Shown one piece after another: positions 50,364 to 56,587 of a stretch of 56,587 nt of DNA. The stretch covers positions 1 through 56,587 of the forward strand of contig NZ_JAJPRF010000021.1 in assembly GCF_021206925.1 (NCBI RefSeq), written 5' to 3'. Each line of letters opens with the position of its first letter. The first letter of the stretch is position 1. The notes under the pieces were generated by a model that made no database searches, was not told the DNA's origin, and saw only the letters and a program-made list of their open reading frames with translations. Origin of the DNA: Rhodoflexus caldus. GTDB taxonomy: Bacteria > Bacteroidota > Bacteroidia > Cytophagales > Thermoflexibacteraceae. The translations under genes and the position numbers were made by a program.

Positions 50364-52520
50364 TTACGGAAGAATATGCAGCTCGATACCGCGGTCGCGT
50401 GCACCCGAATTAGGGATAACGGCTGTGCTTAAACGATTGGCTGCTACGCCTCTTTGTGTAAGATAGGCCTGCACAATTGCTGCGCGTTTCTCACCCATTC
50501 GCGCGTTCCCGTCCGGGCATCTGATTTGTATTTGCAGCGTACCGTTTTCCAGCAAAAATGCACCGACTTTGTCCAGCACGGGTTTTGAAGAGGCGCTGAG
50601 GTTGCCTTGTCCGTCAAACTCTATGGAAGGAATCTGCCAGTCTGTGCCGTTGGCAATCGGTTGCAGCGCTATGGCATATTCATTTTTGCCGATTTGTTCG
50701 CCTAATTGCCAGTGCGAAAGAAAGCCGCGCGCCATCACTTCTATAAAATAGCTGTTCACAGGCTTGTCTAAGTAGAAATTAAACCTGCCGTTGGCATCGG
50801 TAGAGGTGAACTTGACCGTTTTTGAGGTTTCAATGTCTATCAATTTAATGGTAGCCCGAAGCGGCTGTTTGCGTGTCGCATCTTTTACGTTGCCGTTAAT
50901 GGCAAATACAACGGCGGGGGCTTCCCCCGTATTTTCGGTGATTGGTTCAGCAACTACTTCCATGCTGCCTTCTATCTGCATACTGAAGTTGCGCTGAATG
51001 GTTTTGCTGCTACTTGCATCTATGCTGCTGATTCTGAAAATTTCCTGATACTGTATTTTGCTTTGCTGCCATATGCGCAGTTGTATATCGGTTTCTATGG
51101 GTACTTCAACCCTGTAATTCCCGTTTGCATCGGTTTTTGTTTGTATGGTTTTGCCTTGAAACACGAACTGAATTTGTGAGGCTGCAAGTGCTTCGCCTCG
51201 CTTCCCTAATATTTTGCCGGTCAGCAGCGGTTTTGAAAGCGGGAAAAACTGATAAATATCGTCGCCGCCCACCCCGCCGGAGCGGTTAGAGACAAAGAAA
51301 CCTTTGTCGCCGTAAATTTGCAGCCAGTAGTCATCGCCCGTGGAACTGATAGGGAAGCCGACATTTTCAGGCAGGCTCCAGCGTTTTTTCACAGGGTCGT
51401 ATTGCGTTTTGAAAATGTCAAACCCGCCGATGCTGTTCCAACCTTTGGAGCTGAAATACAGGGTTTTAGTATCGCTTGCAAAAAAGGGCGTGTATTCGTC
51501 GCGTGTGCTGTTGATTTCTAAAATGGCGGTAGGCGCACTCCATATACCATCGGTTTGGAGTTCTGTGTAGAACAAATCCAAACTGCTTGTTTCGGGGTTA
51601 AAAGCAGAAAAAATCAGTTTGCGGCTTTGGTCATACAGCGTAGCGGCCAATGGACGACTGGCTTCTTTAAATTTTACGCTCAGCTCGCGTGCAACTTGCC
51701 AACCTGCCGCAGAGGGTTGCATAAGCCAGAGTTTCCCGCCTTTCAGTGCCAGCATTGCGCGTTCGCTGTCTATCCACTGCAAAGCCGTAAAGTTGTTTTG
51801 CTCGAGATTCTCTTCCGAGACCCGCTTCCAACGCGCATCGGGTTGTTTTTGTGCCAAAAACCATCCTTCTTTTTCTGCGGAAGTTTTTGCAGGCGCACTG
51901 TTGCCTTTACCTTTTCGGATGAACCACAGCCGCTGTGTACCAATATAGCTGATGGGAATACTTTCATTGGCAATTGTATTGATGCCTTGGGCATTTTCTA
52001 CGGTAAATGCGGCAGGTTTTTGCATCAAATCCGTTGCATAGCCAAGCAAGGTAAGCAGGTTGGCAGCCTCTTTGGCAAATTTTTTACTGCCGCGTTCAGC
52101 AAGGTAGGCGTTAATGGATGCTTTGCTCTCCTCAAACCGATGGTTCATGTAGCCTGCCCTGCCTAACCAGTAGAAATAATCATCTAAAAATGCGGCTTGT
52201 GCTTTGGGGATAAGTTTGAGGTAATCGTAGGCGGTGCCGCCTTGTTGCAGTTGTAGATAGCACAAAGCGGCATAATACAAAGCCTGCTCGTCTTGTCGGT
52301 TTTCAGCCAATATTCCTTCCAGAAGAAGGACGGCATCGGCATACTTTTTTGCCTTGTAGGCTTTCATAGCTTCTTCAAACGGGTACACCTTGGCAGGCTG
52401 TTGCGCGTGTAAAGCGCCTACAGTTGCTAACAAAGCAATAACCGAATAGCATAACCGATAAATGGTTGCCAATATCAGCCGCCTGCTTTTTTTACCTTGT
52501 AGCCTTCTTTGAGAAGCCAT
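50364..52520 (-). CDS. PorE-like envelope protein: TPR, beta-propeller, carboxypeptidase-regulatory and OmpA domains
   Basis: About 718 residues from the ATG at 52520; a TTG at 52472, just past sui1, is the alternative. The signal peptide is YRLCYSVIALLATVGALHAQ. Order: TPR-type helices (about 45-165, YPFEEAMKAYKAKKYADAVLL); PD40-like propeller (170-440, DEYTPFFASDTKTLYFSSKGW); two CarboxypepD_reg-like modules (GKILGKRGEALA and INGNVKDATRKQPLRATIKL); an OmpA-like end with peptidoglycan-type helix NARMGEKRAAIVQAYLTQRG. This is the domain order of PorE, a type IX secretion component in Porphyromonas, but PorE is a lipoprotein and this has no lipobox, and paralogues are common. Last gene of the ftsK operon. 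Confidence 0.85.
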   Translation of the reverse strand: MASQRRLQGKKSRRLILATIYRLCYSVIALLATVGALHAQQPAKVYPFEEAMKAYKAKKYADAVLLLEGILAENRQDEQALYYAALCYLQLQQGGTAYDYLKLIPKAQAAFLDDYFYWLGRAGYMNHRFEESKASINAYLAERGSKKFAKEAANLLTLLGYATDLMQKPAAFTVENAQGINTIANESIPISYIGTQRLWFIRKGKGNSAPAKTSAEKEGWFLAQKQPDARWKRVSEENLEQNNFTALQWIDSERAMLALKGGKLWLMQPSAAGWQVARELSVKFKEASRPLAATLYDQSRKLIFSAFNPETSSLDLFYTELQTDGIWSAPTAILEINSTRDEYTPFFASDTKTLYFSSKGWNSIGGFDIFKTQYDPVKKRWSLPENVGFPISSTGDDYWLQIYGDKGFFVSNRSGGVGGDDIYQFFPLSKPLLTGKILGKRGEALAASQIQFVFQGKTIQTKTDANGNYRVEVPIETDIQLRIWQQSKIQYQEIFRISSIDASSSKTIQRNFSMQIEGSMEVVAEPITENTGEAPAVVFAINGNVKDATRKQPLRATIKLIDIETSKTVKFTSTDANGRFNFYLDKPVNSYFIEVMARGFLSHWQLGEQIGKNEYAIALQPIANGTDWQIPSIEFDGQGNLSASSKPVLDKVGAFLLENGTLQIQIRCPDGNARMGEKRAAIVQAYLTQRGVAANRLSTAVIPNSGARDRGIELHILP

Positions 52521-52816
52521 TCGTAGATTTTTTCTCTGAAATCGCCTTGAATAATAATAATACCGTCTTTGGTGCTGCCTCCCACGCCGCATTTGGTTTT
52601 GAGTTGTTTGCCCAGTGTTTCCAAGTCCGAGGAACTCCCGACAAACCCTTCCACAATGGTGGCAATTTTGCCTGCTCTTTTGCGGTCTAATAACAGTTTA
52701 AGTTGCTGTTGTCCGGGTGCCAGCGTTTCCGGCTCGGCAGGGTCGTTTTCCTGATAAACAAAATCAGGGTCGGTGCTGTAAACAACGCCGGAGCGGTTTT
52801 TATGTGATTTGGCCAT
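52475..52816 (-). CDS. SUI1/YciH translation initiation factor family protein
   Basis: The 113-residue protein has a short basic N-terminus (MAKSHKNRSGVVYSTDPDF) and an eIF1-like fold: KLLLDRKRAGKIATIVEGFVG, KTKCGVGGSTKDGIIIIQGD and LLKEGYKVKKAGG. eIF1/YciH proteins bind the small ribosomal subunit; in E. coli YciH affects initiation fidelity and stress translation. Its start is two bases from the lolA stop, and the downstream porE-like gene begins inside or just behind its end. Confidence 0.92.
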   Translation of the reverse strand: MAKSHKNRSGVVYSTDPDFVYQENDPAEPETLAPGQQQLKLLLDRKRAGKIATIVEGFVGSSSDLETLGKQLKTKCGVGGSTKDGIIIIQGDFREKIYEWLLKEGYKVKKAGG

Positions 52817-52818
52817 GA

Positions 52819-53472
52819 TTAACGTAAATCAACCTCGGTTACTTTGGGATATTGCGACTTATCAAAGTTGAAAAAACTGTCTGCCACTACAATGTCTGGC
52901 TGAAATTTGTTGATGCTGTAAAGCGAACGCCGCCCGTTTTTTTCAAAAATCTGCCAACTTTTCAGGTCGCGGGTACGCTTGTTAATGGTCAGCCTGATTT
53001 TGAAGTAGTTAAGGTTTTTATCGTCAGGAGTCAGGTCAATAACATCAAACACTTCATTGTTTTCCTTCTTTTCCTCCATATAGTTGTACTTAAAACCTTT
53101 TTTGTACATGTTGTAAACCTCGGCAGGATTAATATCGCCGCTGTCGGGGTCATATTCGGTAATGGTTACTTCATTGTCTTCCTTAGAATATGTCCAAACT
53201 GTGGTTTGATTATTATAAACCTCCTGATTACCCAATTTAAGGCGAAATTTTGCCCCCTTGACCGTAATGGTTCCGGTAAACGTTTCGTCTAATTTCTCCT
53301 GAGGGCTGCGTAAATTATAACTGAACTCTGCGCGAAAGGCGCTCATCTTCTTATAACGCTCACTCATGGCGTTTAAAATGGCTTCTGCCTTAGGGTCGCG
53401 GGTATTTTGGGCTGCCGCAAAATGAATATATGCAAATAGAGTAATGAGTAATGATGCGAAAATTTGCTTCAT
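52819..53472 (-). CDS. lolA: LolA-like outer-membrane lipoprotein carrier
   Basis: The 217-residue protein has a signal peptide (to FAAAQ, residue 21). The half-barrel LolA fold follows: NAMSERYKKMSAFRAEFSY, then KGAKFRLKLGNQEVYNNQTTVWTYS and FDVIDLTPDDKNLNYFKIRLTINK. LolA carries lipoproteins through the periplasm from LolCDE to the outer membrane. The assignment is to the broad LolA/DUF family; a MucB-like or paralogous role is possible. It lies 22 bases behind ftsK, an arrangement I recall as common in Bacteroidota. Confidence 0.88.
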   Translation of the reverse strand: MKQIFASLLITLFAYIHFAAAQNTRDPKAEAILNAMSERYKKMSAFRAEFSYNLRSPQEKLDETFTGTITVKGAKFRLKLGNQEVYNNQTTVWTYSKEDNEVTITEYDPDSGDINPAEVYNMYKKGFKYNYMEEKKENNEVFDVIDLTPDDKNLNYFKIRLTINKRTRDLKSWQIFEKNGRRSLYSINKFQPDIVVADSFFNFDKSQYPKVTEVDLR

Positions 53473-53494
53473 AAAAATCGGGGTATGAAATAGA

Positions 53495-55993
53495 CTATGA
53501 TAGCGATTTCAATAATTGTTCCAAAGCGTATTCATCTTGGATTAAAACCTTGCGGGCTTTGCTGCCTTCAAATGGCCCAACTACTCCTGCGGCTTCCAAC
53601 TGATCCATAATGCGCCCGGCACGGTTATAGCCCAAACTGAGTTTCCGTTGAATCAGCGAAGTACTGCCCTGCTGATGCGCCACCACCAATCGTGCTGCGT
53701 CTTCAAACATGGAATCGCGGTTGTTTAAGTCCACGGTTTTGGTTTCTGCGCCTTCATCCTCATACTCAGGCAGCAAGTAAGAAGTATCGTAACCGCGCTG
53801 TTCACCAATAAATTCGCAGATGCGTTCTACCTCATGAGTATCTATAAAAGCACATTGCAGGCGAATGATATCCGACCCGTTGGAAAGCAACATATCACCC
53901 TGTCCTACGAGTTGCTCGGCGCCGTTGCTGTCTAAAATCGTGCGGCTGTCCACGCGTGAGGAAACTTTGAACGATAAGCGTGCAGGGAAGTTTGCCTTAA
54001 TAATACCTGTAATAACATTGACCGAAGGGCGCTGTGTGGCAACCACCAAATGAATACCAATGGCACGTGCCAACTGTGCCAAACGAGCAATCGGTGTTTC
54101 AACCTCTTTGCCCGCTGTCATCATCAGGTCAGCCAACTCATCAATAATCAGCACAATATACGGCAGGAAGCGATGTCCGTCCTGAGGATTCAGCATCCTG
54201 TGGGTGAATTTATGGTTGTACTCCTTAATGTTGCGACATCCCGCATCTTTAAGCAGGTTATAGCGCACGTCCATTTCTATACAAAGTGAGTTCAGCGTGT
54301 GAATCACCTTGCGGGTGTCAGTGATAATAGGCTCTTCCGCATTAGGCAATGTTGCCAGAAAGTGGCGTTCAATCCGATTGAACAAAGTAAGTTCTACCTT
54401 CTTAGGGTCTACCAGCACAAACTTTAATTCCGAAGGATGCTTTTTATATAGTAAAGATGTCAGCAATACGTTCAAGCCCACCGATTTACCTTGTCCGGTA
54501 GCACCCGCCATCAGCAGGTGCGGCATCTTAGCCAAGTCGGTAACGAATACCTCATTAGAGATGGTTTTACCAAGTACTATGGGTAGAGCCTTATCGCTAT
54601 TGACAAATTTTTCATGTGTGATAATAGAGCTCATGCTCACAATCTCACGGTTCTTATTAGGAACTTCTATACCGATAGTACCGCGTCCCGGAATAGGTGC
54701 AATAATCCGAATACCTAAAGCCGAAAGGCTCAGCGCAATATCATCTTCCAGCGTTTTGATGCGCGATATCTTCACACCCGCTTGTGGAACAATCTCATAA
54801 AGTGTAACCGTCGGGCCGATAGTTGCCTTAATGCTTGAAATCCCGATGCGGAAATTGCTCAAAGTTTCTACAATTTTATCCTTGTTTTGTTCAAGCTCTT
54901 CCTTTGTTACCCGTACTTTACTTACCTCCGGCTGGTCAAGCAAATCCAACGTTGGGTATTTGTATGAACTCAAATCAAGTGTATGGTCATAAAGCCCATA
55001 GCGAACATAAGCAGGCTCATCCGAGAGTGGTTGTTGCTCCTCCTCATCTTCTGCCATAGCAAATGCATCCGACTTTTCGGCAGGCACTTCAATACTAAAC
55101 GAAGGAGAAGGCTGTGCCGATGGAACAACAGGCTCTGTTAATTCATCAAAATCATCTTCTTCATAAATCACTCCGCCTTTGGGCGTATTCGCAACAGGTT
55201 GCTCCGGCACATATACAGGTGCAACTTGTTCGGCAGAAGGCTGTTCGCTGTTTTTAGCTGATGTCTGCCGTAAGTTGTTCATAATCACTTCCGCCGGATT
55301 GAAGTTGCTTCGCACCTCTTCGGTAGCGGCGGCGGCCTTACTCTTAATTTGTTGCGCTGTTTTTTGAGCCTTCTGCTGGAAATTCAAAAGCGTGTCCAAG
55401 TCAAAACTATACACCATAAATACGATGAAAGCTATCAACAGTAGCAGCAAAACAGCCCACCCCATAAAGTTGTACAAACCCTGAGCAAGGCCATAGCCTA
55501 TACCTCCACATAAAAAACTATACTGGCTTTCTGTTTCTGTTACCAAAACCAGATAACCGAAGGAAGTACTCAGCCAAAACAGGAAAAAGGTGAAGATTTT
55601 AGCTGATTGCCAACCCGTGAACAGGCTTCTTCCAAAAACAAGCAACCAGCCTCCGTTCAGAAATATAGGTATAAACAGAAAGGAGGCTATGCCAAACCAG
55701 CGATAAATAAAGTAGTAAGAAAGAACAGCCCCAAAGCGCCCCAACCAGTTGCGCGCAACGGCGTTAGAAGTAACAGTATTATTCCACGACTCTACAATGC
55801 TCTGGTCTGCTTCCCCCGTCGAGAAATAAGAAACAAATGAAAGAGCCAGCACGATAGAAAAGGCTATCATCAGCAGACCAAGCGTTATAAAAAAACGCTT
55901 GTCCTGAAAAAATGCGATTAGGTCATTCAGGCGAAATATCGGAGTAGTACTATTGCTTTTCTTCTTCTTATACAGATTGCGTTTGCCTGCCAT
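53495..55993 (-). CDS. ftsK: FtsK/SpoIIIE DNA translocase
   Basis: The 832-residue protein has four N-terminal membrane helices (about 33-55, 88-120, 132-152, 175-197). A linker rich in Ala, Gln, Glu and Pro follows (200-330). The motor carries Walker A GATGQGKS (497-504) and Walker B YIVLIIDELADLMM. IHLVVATQRPSVNVITG follows, then a winged-helix gamma domain at the end (SLIQRKLSLGYNRAGRIMDQLEAAGVV). FtsK pumps DNA toward dif at the division septum and activates XerCD. The first gene of ftsK-lolA-sui1-porE-like. An exact -7 element (TAACTTTG, 56041-56034) precedes it. The promoters for the presumed rRNA operon run away from it on the other strand. Confidence 0.96.
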   Translation of the reverse strand: MAGKRNLYKKKKSNSTTPIFRLNDLIAFFQDKRFFITLGLLMIAFSIVLALSFVSYFSTGEADQSIVESWNNTVTSNAVARNWLGRFGAVLSYYFIYRWFGIASFLFIPIFLNGGWLLVFGRSLFTGWQSAKIFTFFLFWLSTSFGYLVLVTETESQYSFLCGGIGYGLAQGLYNFMGWAVLLLLLIAFIVFMVYSFDLDTLLNFQQKAQKTAQQIKSKAAAATEEVRSNFNPAEVIMNNLRQTSAKNSEQPSAEQVAPVYVPEQPVANTPKGGVIYEEDDFDELTEPVVPSAQPSPSFSIEVPAEKSDAFAMAEDEEEQQPLSDEPAYVRYGLYDHTLDLSSYKYPTLDLLDQPEVSKVRVTKEELEQNKDKIVETLSNFRIGISSIKATIGPTVTLYEIVPQAGVKISRIKTLEDDIALSLSALGIRIIAPIPGRGTIGIEVPNKNREIVSMSSIITHEKFVNSDKALPIVLGKTISNEVFVTDLAKMPHLLMAGATGQGKSVGLNVLLTSLLYKKHPSELKFVLVDPKKVELTLFNRIERHFLATLPNAEEPIITDTRKVIHTLNSLCIEMDVRYNLLKDAGCRNIKEYNHKFTHRMLNPQDGHRFLPYIVLIIDELADLMMTAGKEVETPIARLAQLARAIGIHLVVATQRPSVNVITGIIKANFPARLSFKVSSRVDSRTILDSNGAEQLVGQGDMLLSNGSDIIRLQCAFIDTHEVERICEFIGEQRGYDTSYLLPEYEDEGAETKTVDLNNRDSMFEDAARLVVAHQQGSTSLIQRKLSLGYNRAGRIMDQLEAAGVVGPFEGSKARKVLIQDEYALEQLLKSLS

Positions 55994-56033
55994 TTGGATA
56001 ATCTTTGTTTACCAATTCATTTAAATCTAATGA

Positions 56034-56041
56034 CAAAGTTA
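56034..56041 (-). promoter_or_regulatory. -7 element (TAACTTTG) ahead of ftsK
   Basis: It is an exact TAnnTTTG match on the minus strand, with the expected start near 56027, about 33 bases before the ATG at 55993. No clear -33 element. Confidence 0.5.
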
Positions 56042-56136
56042 CTGTTTATCATATAAGTAATGCGATACCCGCCAACATCTTTCAACGGTAGCTCAGGTGG
56101 CTTCAAACAAATAATTAAAAAAATTGGAGCAAGGTA

Positions 56137-56167
56137 TTGCATAATTAAAATCCGTGCCTCAATTTTG
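56137..56167 (+). promoter_or_regulatory. Tandem promoter element 1 (weakest)
   Basis: TTGC at 56137-56140, a 19-base spacer, and CAATTTTG at 56160-56167 (one mismatch). CACTCCC follows. The same TTTGCAnCCC-type string recurs in the three later elements. Confidence 0.4.
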
Positions 56168-56230
56168 CACTCCCAATTCGGCAGTACAGCAAAGAGCCGT
56201 ACAAAACGAAAAGGAAAAAGTTCATTAAAA

Positions 56231-56262
56231 TTTGTTTTTGAATTAAAGGCTGCTTAATTTTG
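56231..56262 (+). promoter_or_regulatory. Tandem promoter element 2
   Basis: TTTG at 56231-56234, a 20-base spacer, and TAATTTTG at 56255-56262, followed by CATCCC. It lies at the end of a small open frame that looks non-coding. Confidence 0.55.
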
Positions 56263-56338
56263 CATCCCATATTTCAAAAAACAATTTTTGCAAGAAAACA
56301 AGTTCTTTCAAATTTTTGAGAATTTTATGCGAAATAAT

Positions 56339-56369
56339 TTAGATTGTAATTGATAATTCCCTATATTTG
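56339..56369 (+). promoter_or_regulatory. Tandem promoter element 3
   Basis: TATATTTG at 56362-56369 is an exact -7 match, followed by CAGCCCAAAAG. The -33 position is TTAG at 56339-56342. Expected start near 56376. Confidence 0.6.
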
Positions 56370-56410
56370 CAGCCCAAAAGTTAAAGTCGCAGAATTAATC
56401 AAAAAAATTT

Positions 56411-56427
56411 TCCAACCAAATGTTGGA
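56411..56427. repeat. Small palindrome overlapping the -33 region of element 4
   Basis: TCCAAC at 56411-56416 and GTTGGA at 56422-56427 are perfect 6-base arms around CAAAT. The right arm contains the TTGG of the last promoter. It could be an operator or a transcript hairpin from the upstream promoters, but could also be chance. Confidence 0.4.
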
Positions 56428-56453
56428 TAAATGAAAGAGGTTATCTAACTTTG
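56423..56453 (+). promoter_or_regulatory. Tandem promoter element 4 (strongest)
   Basis: TTGG at 56423-56426, a 19-base spacer, and TAACTTTG at 56446-56453, followed by CAGCCTCAAAATAG. This matches the Bacteroidota consensus in both boxes. Expected start near 56460. Probably the main promoter of the rRNA operon that begins at the right edge. Confidence 0.7.
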
Positions 56454-56459
56454 CAGCCT

Positions 56460-56587
56460 CAAAATAGTGGAGGTTATTAGGGGTACAAAGCTAATCGGAA
56501 GGATTAGCGGAGAGTTCATTGACAGGATGGCATACAGAATGAAGTACTGGAAGAGGTAGTCATTCGGGTAAGTTTGTTTTAGAGCGT
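56460..56587 (+). ncRNA. Probable leader of a ribosomal RNA operon (16S lies beyond the window)
   Basis: After the last promoter comes a 7-bp hairpin (56490-56496 with 56502-56508, GCTAATC/GATTAGC, loop GGAAG). The string GTTCATTGACAGGATGG at 56514-56530 resembles the boxA-type leader motif seen before 16S genes of Bacteroidota (GTTCTTTGACATnnTGG in my memory). No coding frame is present and no mature rRNA sequence is reached. The assignment depends on leader resemblance and promoter strength; a tRNA cluster or another stable RNA would be an alternative. Confidence 0.6.

Noticed and set aside
56060-56257. 65-residue frame ahead of the rRNA-type promoters
   Set aside because: It is rich in Lys, Ser and Arg from A-rich intergenic DNA, and two promoter-like elements lie inside it or at its end. 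No family resemblance.

Overview
The window looks like a chromosomal segment of a Bacteroidota bacterium, most likely of the Cytophagia. The evidence is repeated promoters of the Bacteroidota type (TTG, about 19 bases, TAnnTTTG), a single-subunit SdhC of the Bacteroidota kind, a PorE-like TPR/propeller/CarboxypepD_reg/OmpA protein, MbnP, DUF4159, DUF6702 and L-type lectin proteins, and a MerR/B12 regulator. By eye the base composition is in the mid-40s percent G+C. Genes are densely packed. Most sequence is housekeeping or cell-envelope functions; I see no phage, no CRISPR array, no tRNA and no defence island.

Layout. Positions 1-133 hold the end of an IS1182-like insertion sequence running off the left edge. 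Next come uvrB (-), an outer-membrane barrel protein (+), a methyltransferase, and an OsmC/ring-cleaving dioxygenase pair. From 5.4 to 12.1 kb lie a secreted asparaginase, a small exported protein, a secreted lectin, and the minus-strand series glyS, Rpn nuclease, yebC, purM. From 12.1 to 18.3 kb: glmM and a cysteine desulfurase, a conserved protein of unknown function, an MbnP lipoprotein and fabG. From 18.4 to 26.6 kb: an NTF2-like protein, an L,D-transpeptidase, an orphan TPR histidine kinase, a MerR/cobalamin-type regulator, an SMP-30 lipoprotein, a NatAB-type ABC exporter and an NlpC/P60 hydrolase. From 26.7 to 34.2 kb, all on the minus strand: a tail-specific protease, sdhCAB with an internal terminator, a flippase and a small membrane protein. 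From 34.3 to 39.4 kb (+): amidase, Tat-type aminotransferase, SpoIIE phosphatase, DUF6702. From 39.6 to 42.3 kb (-): the rsmE-DUF4159-gpsA-small protein operon. Then an exported DsrE protein and glycerate kinase (+), dapD (-), a GMC oxidoreductase and a DUF4198 protein (+). From 47.7 to 56.0 kb (-): a SWIM-SNF2 helicase and the ftsK-lolA-sui1-porE-like operon.

The last 450 bases (about 56137-56587) contain no credible gene. They carry four tandem promoter-like elements followed by a hairpin and a boxA-like sequence. This looks like the promoter and leader region of a ribosomal RNA operon whose 16S gene would start just beyond the right edge.

The least explained items are: the tandem promoter array; a 2.7-kb-spaced pair of related hairpin repeats flanking dapD and the GMC gene; a family of hairpins with ACCYG-type cores; a 90-base imperfect palindrome between yebC and purM; the terminator hairpin inside sdhCAB; a MerR regulator retaining the W-x9-EH signature of light-sensing CarH proteins; and the uncharacterised 495-residue protein at 14786-16273. 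I found no clear new multi-gene system.
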